This document shows positions 40,198 to 50,700 of a stretch of DNA of 64,000 bases, one piece after another. The notes under the pieces are model-generated. The model had not been told where the DNA came from. It did not search any database and saw only the letters and a program-made list of their open reading frames with translations. The position numbers were made by a program, and so were the translations under genes. The stretch's first letter is position 1. Each line of letters starts with the position of its first letter. This DNA comes from Rostratula benghalensis (taxonomy: Eukaryota > Chordata > Aves > Charadriiformes > Rostratulidae): NCBI GenBank assembly GCA_013399305.1, contig VXAI01000306.1:317169-381168 (forward strand), read 5' to 3'.

Positions 40198-41269
40198 AGC
40201 AAAGCAGATTTGTGACAGAAATCACCCAGGTCCCCAGCTTTCCTCCATAAGCACTTGACAAAGCAAAAGCAGAGCCAAAGAAAGCCAATGTTGAAGGTGA
40301 ATCATGTCTGGGGTTTGTTAATGAGAGAAAATGAAGGGTCAAGGGAAAAGAAGAAAGAAACATGAAGAGCATCAGCAGTCAGAGGCATGAAAGATAGAAA
40401 GGAGAAAGCAGAAAGGGAAGGCCTAAAGCAAATAATAAAGCATGGTGAAGAATACTATGGGAAGGCTGAAGAATTTGTGGGGAAAAATAAAACCTAGATG
40501 ATGGTCTGACCTCTTACTTCAGGCTCTCAGTTTTCCACAAGATGGCTAGCGGGTCATTCCTATTTCTCCAAGGAAGAGAATGTTCTCTCTTTGTGTGGAT
40601 ATATGTATGACACAGGGTCAAATTAAAAACACTATTTCTAAAAATGCAATTTCATGTGAATATGCACATAATACCACCAGTGCCCTGATGCTCCACATCA
40701 CACACTTTATGGTCCTTATACCAATATATGCAATAAATGGCAAGTAACTGTGACCATTATTTTACTACAGCTAAAATATTAAGTGAATTACACTTCAAAA
40801 GAGAATTTCCAGAAGTAGTTATACCTTGTTGAAAATGGAGAGGCATAAAACTTCGCGTCATATATATATATAGGTACACTGCTTCAAAGAGACAATTTGC
40901 AAATGCCTGTCAAGGAGGCCATATGGAGAGGCTGGCAGAAGGGCAGCTAGTGAACCAGCTATACATGCCAGGTTCAATTTGTCACACTTTACGGTACTGA
41001 GAAGTATTTTGTTCTTGTTTTGAGGAGGAGAACTCTCATTCGTAAAGACTCAACAGCGTACTCCTCAAAACGTGTCTTTTACAAACAGGGAAAAGACCCA
41101 GCAGGCCTGTCTTTAAAAAAGTGGAACTGCTGGTGTGGCAAGTGTGCATTTACCACATACACACTTACCTGTATGTGGTAAATACAGGGTACTGTTTTAA
41201 AAAGTGTTGAACAGCGGGACCAACCCTCATTTCTAATATTAAGCCATTAAAACACGTCCTGGCCTCTGG

Positions 41270-41980
41270 TCCTGGGGAGCTGGAACCCAGGGATGGGGTC
41301 GTTGCCCGGGGACCACAGCTCCTGCGGCTGTAAGGAGATGGCGGGAAGGGTGGCAGCGGTGCAGGCCGGTACTAAACTCACCTTTTCCTCCTCAGGGTTT
41401 GGAATTGCTCTGGAGTCACAAGGAGGTGGGGGGGGGGAGGAGAGGAATAATAACGATTGTTTTTAAGCCATCTTGGCTCCCGCGGTGGTAGTTCTTCAGC
41501 CGCACTGCTACACCCAGACCTCCGGGCCGCCGTCTCTGAGAAGGCGGCGCCGCCGCCCGCCTTCCGTCTCCTCCTCCGCCGGCGGGGCGGGCGGCAGGGA
41601 AGGCCGGGGCGGCCGCCATCTTCAGAGGCGGGCTGATGGGGGCCGGGGGCTGGGGCTGGAGGCAGGCGGCCCATGCCCTGCGGGCGGCCGGCGTCGGCTG
41701 GTGGCGAGCGGCAGAGCCCGGTGAGGCGGGGACTGCGGGGGGTGGAGTGGCGGCCGGCGGGGTGCGGTTTGTCGGCGCCCTGGGGGCAGTCCCGTGTTAG
41801 GTTAGACGTTCTTAGGGGTGATGGCCGTCCCCGGGGGTCTGGGAGCGCCGGGAGCCGGCTGTGGGTTCACGGGGTGCTCCTCTCCGGCAGGTCCCGGGGC
41901 GGCGGGCGTCGCCGGCCGCTGTCTCTGCACCGACGGGGCACCCAGCCTTTCCTACCAGGAGCTCAAAGACTTGAAGAAGA
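41270..41980. promoter_or_regulatory. TSTD3: CpG island, TSTD3 promoter
   Basis: GC- and CpG-dense stretch covering the 5'UTR, first exon, short first intron and the start of exon 2 of TSTD3. No clear TATA box. It is separated from the USP45 island by about 2.5 kb of lower-GC sequence, so the two genes seem to have separate promoters. Confidence 0.75.
41636..41720 (+). CDS. TSTD3: TSTD3 exon 1 (coding part)
   Basis: 28 codons plus one base; begins MGAGGWGWRQAAHALRAAG and ends at CCCG|GTGAGG. The frame stays open into exon 2 only after removal of the 170-bp intron; read straight through, it stops at TAG near 41800. Confidence 0.8.
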
Positions 41981-43789
41981 CCGATGTCCTCCACATAGAC
42001 GTGCGGGAGAGGTGGGAGGTTGACAAGTTTGGAAAAATCCCGGCGTCCATCAACATACCTCGTAAGTGGAGGCCTTGGGTGTCCCCCTGTGCTTTATGGT
42101 CACTTGATGGTCACGTCTGTGGGCAAAAGTGGTGGTGACCGAGCAAAGAGGAGCTGTGCTGGAGGGCTGCTAGTGTGCTGTGAGGCTAAACTTCTCCTCC
42201 AGAGGAATTAGAAGCCTTACCACATAAGCCTGTCTGTGGATGGAGAACAAATGAGATTTTTCTTTCTTTTTTTTTTCTCTCTCCTGTATTTCCCAGTGGG
42301 TGAATTAGTGGAAGCTCTGCAAATGGACCCAATGGAGTTCAAGGAGCAGTACAAACAGAAGATGCCAGCCAAGTCAGACCCTGTGGTCTTCTCTTGTTTG
42401 GCAGGAAAGAGAAGTAAACAAGCACTGGGGTTTGCCACATCCTTGGGTTTCAGCAGGTAAGTGCCTTTGTGTAAGGATGGCCTCCCCAGTGAAACAGAAG
42501 ATTCACTTCTTTTGGCCCAGGGTAAAAATTTAAATGTGCAATGTGAACAAAGTATTGGTATTTGAGTCAGATGCCCCCTCTTCACTGAGCCGTGGGTCTT
42601 CCAGCAAAGTGAGGCATATTGCCCTGTGAAACAACCCCTCAGCAGCTCTGCAGAGGTGATGCAATCTCCTGCAAGGCCCTGCTGCCCCAGAAGGGTCCTT
42701 CTGCCTCCTGGGACTCCCTTGCTGAGACATCACTTCCTTACACAGCTTCATAAGCACTAGTCATGAGACAAGATGATTGGAACGGTGGAGAACTGGGTGA
42801 AAGTACAATCCTAAATTGGTTTATGAGACCACACCCTTCGTTAAATTGCAGTTCTACCTGCACTGTTGACAAAGTGTCACCTCCACTTTCGCTAAAGCAA
42901 TGGATTGTTTGCCATGAGTAAAGCAGCGAAGGCAATAGCTAAAATGACAGCAAGACTGATAGAGTAAAAGCAAAAGCAGCATTTGCTTGGCAGAATTCTT
43001 ATGCCTGTGCCAGAAGGTGCCTCGCTGGCTTGAAGACCACAGCTAGAATTTTGAAAATTAGTTGGTTTTACTCATGTTTTTGCTGCGCTGCAAATTCCAG
43101 TCAAAAAGTGTGGAAGCACTTTCCTGGTATATAAATATATTGGTTTAATAAGTGCAAAATATGCTCCGTTACCTGTTTTTCCTGCTGCCTAATTGAAGGA
43201 GTCAGTATTATTTTGCATGGTGAGTTTTTGTTTTCCAGAGTTTAGTTTTATGTAGGCTTATGTCAGATCTACGGAGCATGTAGGTTTGCAAGGATGTAAA
43301 GCTAAGTGTGCTGCATTTATTTGATAACATCTGAAGTATTAGATGCAGTAACATGTAAATCCCACCACAGTGAGTCTGTTCTCTCTTATTAAAAAAAAAA
43401 AAAAAAGAAGTGGCAAACTGTTTCATTGATCCAGCTGCTATTACTTGCTTGATGCTTGATCTCCAGCATCATGTCATTTGGAAGAAAAGAGTTAGAGAAC
43501 ACACTGCATGGAAACAGGCAGCATTAGAATATAAGGAATGTTGAGCTGGCTCACTGAAACTAGGTACAATTATGTTTGATTGCAAAGAATTTCTGCATGC
43601 TCTTTTTTTTCCTGATTTTTTTTTTTTCTTCTTCAGTGCAGTTTTGTTTAGTTTCTGCCATGTCCTCTTAGATACCTTTTTCAAGAAGTGTCCTTCTTAA
43701 CATTGTATCTTCTGTGTATTTTCAGAGTTCAGCAATATGCTGGTGGCTTTGAGGATTGGGTAAAACATGAACCTCCAGAGAAAAAATGA
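41636..43789 (+). CDS. TSTD3: TSTD3, single-domain rhodanese (complete, four exons)
   Basis: Thiosulfate sulfurtransferase/rhodanese-like protein; by family it would move sulfane sulfur through a Cys persulfide, though TSTD3 itself is poorly studied. The join is 41636-41720, 41891-42061, 42297-42456, 43726-43789: 159 codons, all junctions GT-AG and in phase, stop TGA. The rhodanese fold spans about residues 45-155: DVLHIDVRERWEVDKFGKIP is the CH2A/B region, FSCLAGKRSKQA is the active-site loop with catalytic Cys119 in a CxxGxR-like form (CLAGKR), and YAGGFEDW is the conserved C-terminal motif. The N-terminus has Trp and Arg and no acidic residue before position 27, consistent with a mitochondrial presequence (inference). 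The start has G at +4 but C at -3, so it is not a strong context; an alternative 5' end is possible. Position between USP45 and CCNC agrees with mammalian synteny. Confidence 0.93.
41891..42061 (+). CDS. TSTD3: TSTD3 exon 2
   Basis: 171 bp, acceptor CCGGCAG|GTCCC, donor CCTC|GTAAGT. It encodes the start of the rhodanese domain, with SYQELKDL and HIDVRERWEVDKFGKIP followed by ASINIP, all typical of single-domain rhodaneses. Confidence 0.93.
42297..42456 (+). CDS. TSTD3: TSTD3 exon 3 (active-site loop)
   Basis: 160 bp, acceptor TTCCCAG|TGGGTG after a long pyrimidine tract, donor AGCAG|GTAAGT. It carries the catalytic Cys119 within VVFSCLAGKRSKQALGFA. Confidence 0.94.
42457..43725 (+). other. 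TSTD3 intron 3
   Basis: 1.27-kb GT-AG intron. It has no recognisable exon or CR1; an A tract (43390-43405) and T tracts near 43601-43627 are the only visible simple sequence. Confidence 0.75.
43726..43789 (+). CDS. TSTD3: TSTD3 exon 4 (C-terminus and stop)
   Basis: Acceptor TTTTCAG|AGTTCAG; encodes VQQYAGGFEDWVKHEPPEKK, then TGA. The AGGFEDW stretch is the usual last motif of the rhodanese fold. Confidence 0.93.
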
Positions 43790-44145
43790 AGATGACTGTG
43801 CCATCAAGCCCCATCAAGGCTTAAAGAAGGTTTGTAGGTTTTGGCATTCAGACTAGGTGCATTCCACTTCCAGACTATAGCCTGCTCCTGCTTTCTTGTG
43901 TAAATGGACAATCACCTTTTAAAAGCCACATGTATGAACTGATTGGTTTAACTTAACATCTGAAGACTATGACATGAATAGAGGACATTAAATTTGTTCA
44001 ACCATTACCTGGGGCTATATTTTTTTGGTGAAAATATGTAAAGAGAATCTAAGTGCTTATCAAGTTTACTAAGATTTTTGTGTGATTTAGTTTATGACTG
44101 CTTAAACTAATGATGATAGGGCAAATAAATTTATCCTTTCCTAAA
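43790..44145 (+). other. TSTD3: TSTD3 3'UTR
   Basis: From the TGA to just past the AATAAA hexamer. No coding content; the end is inferred from the poly(A) signal and the GT-rich stretch that follows. Confidence 0.7.
44124..44129 (+). terminator. TSTD3: TSTD3 poly(A) signal AATAAA
   Basis: A canonical AATAAA 335 bases after the stop codon, followed about 20 bases later by a GT-rich stretch (GTGTTAGGTGGTTTG, 44151-44165) that fits a downstream cleavage element. Cleavage is expected near 44140-44150. Confidence 0.75.
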
Positions 44146-45980
44146 TAACTGTGTTAGGTGGTTTGTTTAGAATAGTTACACTGCAGATACTCTAATGGAA
44201 TTGGGGTAACCACCCTAAGAACAGATTTATTGTACTTCGTGTGTAGCTGAAGTTTTAAAATAATTGCTGTGTTGTCAAAGAGTACATGTAGAGTACAACT
44301 TCTTAGGTTCACACTATGTGATTTAAGGCCAAAACTTCACTACTGGTCAGAAAATACAGTGGGAAACTAACCTGGTGCTAGAATACTTGCTGTTGGAAAT
44401 GTTGTGGGATTCCTTATTTTAAAAGTATATCCATTTTTATACACCGATCTGCCACTGAGCACAAACTGCTATTGCATTCAGTCAACAACTTCTCCCTCAA
44501 CAGCTCCATATCAAGTGAGTACTTGCCTATATTTGAAGTTATTATTACAGAGATGCAATCATTTTAAGCTAGAAAATTTGAAATGTCCAAGGAAGTTACT
44601 AAACGCCTTTCATTCTTCTATTCACGTTAATTTGTGTGTCTTAAACTTCAAAAAACAAACTGGCCCATCCCATCCCCACCTACAAATTTGCATAGTCATT
44701 ATTTTAAGGAATTTTTGTTTGTTTGTTTTTTAACATTGTTAGCAGTTATGGGGAACTAACAAAGGTGAAATGCTTTGGCCTCTAGAAAAATCTAAGTCCT
44801 AGGACAGAAGTTCAGCACTCTGCAGGATATCTGGAAAATGAACTGAAATTTCTGGTTCTGTTGTAATGAGTATTGCAGGCAACGTCCATTTACCCTACAG
44901 CTCTTCTGTTCTGGCAGTGCAGTCTGCATGGTGAGAAGAGGGCCTAAAAAACATACCCTCTCAGGCTTAGAGAACAAAAATGAACTGATTGTACTGGAAT
45001 TCCATTTCTAACAAGTCCTGCGGTCTCCCTGCAGGGATTTGTTTCTAGAGGAGAACTCGCATAGCTGGCACAGCCAGTGGTACCAGCTGTGCTGCCCTGA
45101 CCTGTATCTTACAGGGGCCTCTGCTCTCTCCATTTTGCTAATAATTAGAGACCCTGTAGCGAGTAATGAGTGCCTTTTCTTCAAAGTCTCATTGACTTTT
45201 TAGCAGTTTTATTGCTATACTCCTTACTAATAATCCTTGCTGCTGATCCTCCGTATCTTTCTTAGGTGGATGTAACTTTCTTTTCAAATAATGCTTTTTA
45301 AAATAACTTTCCTGATCCAGTTCACTTTGCTTCTGGTTAGATTTTTTCTTTAAGTCTTTTTGGCACAGATGGCCTGTGTTTCCTTTGACACTCCACTGTC
45401 ACCTATAAACATATAATCTGCGAAGAGTTTCAGGCTCTTCTCTTTTAATAAGGTAATAATACATTTTTATGTATTTCTCTCCTTTGAAATGAAGCACAGT
45501 ACAGGTGTTTAGTATTTTTTTCTGACAGGTTGGTAGCAAAGCTGTTGAATTCATATCATGTGCCTTTTCCTGTCGTTGCAATTTACAGATTTCTTTCTCT
45601 GTCATCACTGAATCCAGTTCCTTTGACTGCACTTCACTGCCTCTCACTCTGTACTGGAAGCAGAGCTGGCAAAGCTGTCCTCACCTCTCCAGTAGAGAAA
45701 TGACTTAAGACACTTCTATTTACCATCAAGAAGTGCCTGATATTTTAGCTCTGAGGTTTAAGTCACATAGATAACTTGGGTGTGAAGTAAGGTCTGCAAA
45801 GGCTCTTGAGCAGTAGGAAAACTTTTAATCACACCAGCCAGAGTTCTTCACTAACAGTGTGAAATCCCCAATTTCAAAACATGAACTTTCTTAGCAGATC
45901 TGTGTGGTATACACGAGAAGACTGATGTTTACCTAAAGAGCAGTTCCTGTTGAAAGACTACACAGGGTGGTCAAGTTGCA
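44146..45980. other. TSTD3-CCNC convergent intergenic region
   Basis: No gene recognised. An 82-codon minus-strand frame at 45399-45647 shows no known domain; the right part may be distal CCNC 3'UTR, since no single poly(A) site can be fixed from sequence. Confidence 0.55.
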
Positions 45981-45984
45981 TTGA

Positions 45985-47723
45985 TTTATTTCTAGTCCCC
46001 AAGTCCACATTACAAATAGCACATTTTAGACTTCAAGAAACAAAGGTAAATAGCCGAATTCCACTTCAGCAATCAAGTGCCTACAAAAGGTATGGATCAA
46101 ATGGCAACAAAAGTAGCAAAGACCAAACTGTGTATATTTTCTCTCTCACCAGTGTGGTTTGGGCTTGTTTACCTACTGTTTTACAAAAAGAACCTGCACA
46201 GAAATAAATGCTAGTAGCCTAATGGCTACATACAAACACACACTTCAGTTATATTTCACTGAATGACCAGCCAATTACAAAGACAGGTATTTGCAAAACC
46301 AGGGTTGTTTTGGTATTTTTTTTTAAAGGGCTAGGTTTTTGAACCAAGACTCATCATACAGCAAGGGCTTTCAGAATTTCCCTCCAATATCCCAGATCAG
46401 TGAAATGTGTTGCTTCAGGGGAAGAAAAAAAAAGGAGAGCAATGTTACTGCACTTTATTTTATCATTCAATTCTTATACTTGGGCAAGTCAGCATTATCA
46501 TTCCAAATGAAGTTGTACAGAACTCAGTTAAAAACAAAGTTATCTAAAAATCAAGAAATTTGATTTAGGCCAATTCCTGACTTCAGTGGGATATTTGCCT
46601 GAGTAAGGAACACAGGATATGGCCTTCTGTTTGAGGGAATCTCATTTTCTCCAGCACATAGTTAACCAAGGAATCCCATTTCAGTTATTATAAGGAGCTG
46701 TTCCTAACATCACAATTAAAATTAGCCAGTCTGACGTTCACCAAAAGCTTGATCCTCTTAAATAAACTCTCTAATGAACCACACAAATTCACACTAACAG
46801 TGAAGACAGACTAACAGTGTATCTCTTTTGTACAAATAAAATCCACCAGAAAAAACAGCAATCATATCCAGATCTGTACTTGATTGTGAAATATTCTAAT
46901 TGTACTATACAGTACGTTTACTTGCAAAAAAAAAAAAAATAGTCATAGTATGTTGGGGTTTTTTCATTCCTAACACTTGAAATGTTTAAGAAAACTGCAG
47001 AATATTATACATATTGCACTTCTCTGGAAAGCTGGGCTACTATGCTTCATGACAAAACCATCCAAGTACATCTACTAAGTAAAACAGCATTTTTTCTAAT
47101 CAAAACAAAACAAAAAAATTAATTTCTTTCCCGCAGCTTTCATTAAAACCGTAACAATATTCTTTGCAGGCTCTTCTAGCTTTGTTTCTGAGGGGTTGCT
47201 GTGCTGTTGTTACTTGTTGCAGGATTGATTCATTGGTTGGTTGGTTGTTTTTTTTTTAAAATCAACAAAACTCAAGGTAATGAATAGATTTAACACACAG
47301 TACACTATCTTCCTTCAGTCACAAAAAAATGATGACAACACAAATCATTAATACAGTTACATTTTAGGCTTCAGGTTACTGTCGCTTTAAAAATAGTTCA
47401 CTTCAATGGCAAGTTACAATTTTTTTTTCAAAGCAAACAAACCAAATAATGAACTATTTGTTGGATAGTGTTAATCTTTTGCAGCTTGGTTTAAGGTTCG
47501 ATTCCTTACACTGAAAAAATCTTAGTACATTTGCTCCAGCGTCAGAGAAAATGATGCAGTTTTAGAGAAAAAGCTTTCAAAATGCTTGACACAAACAAGC
47601 TATTTATTCTTCAAGTTCTTTGTCAAAGATGTTACTAAAACCTTCTGTCCATTTCATGAACACAGGAGAGATCCCAGGATGTCTTGAGTCAAAGTGGTCC
47701 ATAAAGAAATTCTTTGGAATGTC
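45985..47723 (-). other. CCNC: CCNC 3'UTR (extent uncertain)
   Basis: Follows the TAA at 47724. AATAAA hexamers on the minus strand lie at 47603-47608, 46454-46459 and 45985-45990 (read as TTTATT on the plus strand). The sequence is AT-rich and without coding content; which signal is used cannot be decided here. Confidence 0.5.
46454..46459 (-). terminator. CCNC: Candidate CCNC poly(A) signal
   Basis: Canonical AATAAA on the minus strand about 1.27 kb after the stop. It is one of three candidates; no distinctive downstream element singles it out. Confidence 0.35.
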
Positions 47724-47778
47724 TTAAGATTGGCTATAACTAGAATTCTGGCTACCATTTGGACCCTGTTCTCCTTCA
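47724..47778 (-). CDS. CCNC: CCNC last coding exon and stop
   Basis: 55 coding bases, acceptor AAACAG|TGAAGG. Encodes [17 protein letters not shown] and TAA, the known C-terminal tail of cyclin C. Confidence 0.95.
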
Positions 47779-50700
47779 CTGTTTGGGAGAAAGAAAAAAC
47801 ACATATCTTCAAAAAGAAGCATCATATTACATTTTTGGGGGGGGGGTTTAAGATTAAAAAATAGAGTATTCTGAAACTAGTAAAACCTGAAGGAAAATAC
47901 TTGACCATATACCTAAATAGGTTTAGATATTCTGCTCGGTTTCATTAGAAATGCAAAGGTTATTCTCAGCATGTGTAACTTCAGTGTTTATTTGAATAAT
48001 AATTTCAAAACATCCCGTGCAACTGCCTGCTGAATCTACTTCTGAAGTCAGCATTTCCAAGTTCACAATACAACACAAGCATGTGCACAGGAATTTGCAT
48101 GTACAGATTCCCAACAGTGGTATTCAATCACAGTAATTAAATACGACATCAAGCAGGCCTACTTCCAAGGAATCTGGCCCCCTCACACTGTGGTTTCTTC
48201 TATTTGCTAAGTGGTATTGATCACCTTCTAATGACATTAAGGCTCTCCATAAAACAAGGAAGATTCTGTTTCTCACTAGCTCCTGAACAATCAGACTGGC
48301 TCTTTATAATAGAAAGGTCTGCAACGTGAAAACACCCGCTATAGCTCAAATTAAACATTTACTCATGGATAGCAGTCCCATTTTTCCATATGAAAGGTAT
48401 ATTAAAGAAGTACAGTACCTGTTTGGAGGTGGTTTTGGTTTAGGCATTTTACTAAGAATAGTAGCCATCTCTTTCCTCTCATCGAAGTTCTTCCACTGCT
48501 CATACAGCTTCAGAATAACCCTGATTATTTCTAAAATCTGATTAGAAAGAAAACAGATCCTATGGTCAGACACAATAGTGATTTTATCTTTGTCACAGTC
48601 AGTTTAAGTGAGTAATTATTAAACACGCCCCAAAACTGAAATTAAGTAGCACAATTTTCATAATATAAGCAGAGCTATCTCACATTTAATCTGGTCTGGC
48701 AATCAAGCATTTCTATAATTAGTTTTTTGATTTAATTGTGAATGGAAGCCTGAACAGTACAGTTTCCCTCCCATTCAACTGTATATACCACTTCTCCGCC
48801 CCTGCAAGCTGAATAGCTTTTAATTAATTTACTTGCAGTGACTGTCACACCTTATAACTACGCTGCTGGGAAAATACAGGCACCTGGCAGCAGGATTGCA
48901 GCTGATGACCAATACAGTAATGGATGGTTATCAAAGTTCAACACACAGCAGAGACACAGTGCAGGTAAAAATAAGCCCCAAGCCATAAAACAATGTTATC
49001 AATTCCTTCCTTCCAAGAGGTAAAGAGCCAAGGAGTGTCTAAATGCTTCTTATTATAGTTGTATTATTATTATTATCATTATTATTGCTATTATTATATA
49101 CATATAATAATAATTGTTGACCTTTCATATTCCTCTTCTGAAGCATAACCATTCTTTACCAGTTTGGACATTTTCTATCTACTGCACCTCAACCACCTAT
49201 CTATATTTCTCTATAAAGGTGGATAATGTTTGGTTCACAATTTGCTTCATCATTCTCTAAATTAATCAAGTAGACTTCTTTCTTCTCTTTAATACATGGA
49301 CTTTGATTAAATGCAAGAACAACACGTGTCCCTGAAAGAAAAGTCATAGCTGGCTAATAGGTCCATGGCATTAACATTAAAAAAAATAAAAATAAAAATC
49401 AAGCTTAGGTTGTATCACTGGCACGAGACCTAGGACATTCAAACATGTTCAGTATCAAGCTTATGGTAACCTCATCTGTCAAACACAGGTTGGTTCTCCT
49501 CTGCTGCCAATTTATTATCACCCTGCTTTTACATGCATGACAGCGTAATTCAGAGCTCTTCAGGCAGCACAGCATCCACACTGTGCTTAAATTTGAAGAT
49601 AAATCCTGGAATACAAATACAATGCCAGGATACCATTGGTGGGATAGAGGGCAATGGTATGCCTCATCTATAATATCCTATTTCATTCCAGACCCTCAGT
49701 TTCAAAAAAGACAGACTGAAAAATACATGCAGAGACGAAACAGTGTGATAAGTTTTTGCACTAGTTTGGCTTGCTTTGCTGGGGCTAAACAAAGGTTAAA
49801 GAAGTCAACCTAGAAAGTAAAAAGAACTAGCAAAGATGAAAAACATGATTGGTTTGAGAACAACTGTGCCCTGGAACCTGTTAAGTTTATGAAGGGGACT
49901 ATTTGACAGAATTTGCTATAGCAGGAAAATCAGACCTGAATGATCTCAGTGTCCCCCTGTTTAACATTGACTGAAGTCACAGCCCTGGTCACCCTGAAAG
50001 TGTCAGGAGTGTTTTCCACTCCACTATACTATGGACATTTACAGGGAGAAAACGAGGACAGCATGGAGACACAGTGCTGAAAGGGGAATCAGAAAGTCAC
50101 ATGCCCTAGAATTTAAAAGTCAATCTTGAATGATGAAAAACACTGGGAATTCTTTTTCTGGCAAAAAATGCAAAGGTTCTACATTTCCATCTGAAAAGTG
50201 GCCCCAACCAGCAACGCTCTGGCTCTATGCAATGGCTCTGCCTTAACTTTCAGAGCAGCGTGGTAACCAAATGCCCTGACATCTCCCTTCCCACACAATC
50301 CACCTCACTTCAACAGTGCCTACATGGGATCCCTGAATGATCTTCAAATCACTACCACAGACAGGGAAGACAACAGTTTTACAACCACAACTACCATTTC
50401 CGGCCAGTCCCTAACAGGCGGCGGGAGGAAAAAAAAATTAAAAAATAAAATAAAAAAAAAAATAAATCAAGAGTACCTTTTCCATATCGACAGACAGCTC
50501 AGCAAACCATTGCCTTGCATCCTTCTGCTGGACAACACAGGCCACATGTAGGCAAGCTGCAAAGATCAGGCAACATGGATATTGAACAAAGATCCTCTCT
50601 CAATACAGTAAAAAAACATTCTGGTTTTGGGTTTTTGGGTTTTTTTGTGGGTTTTTGTTTTGGTTTGGGGTTTTTTATTATTTTTTTTTTTTAAGTCAGA

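Larger units (their letters stand above)
38351..41635. other. USP45-TSTD3 divergent intergenic region
   Basis: No coding exon is recognised. From about 38600 to 40500 the plus strand is purine-rich (many GAAAG/GGAAG runs). Two CR1 fragments (39725-39830, 40018-40197) and a short TA repeat (about 40860-40872) lie within. The right end merges into the TSTD3 CpG island. Confidence 0.6.

Noticed and set aside
41378..41724. Frames upstream of and over TSTD3 exon 1 on both strands (98 and 83 codons)
   Set aside because: Same GC-rich artefact within the TSTD3 CpG island; Arg/Gly/Pro runs only.
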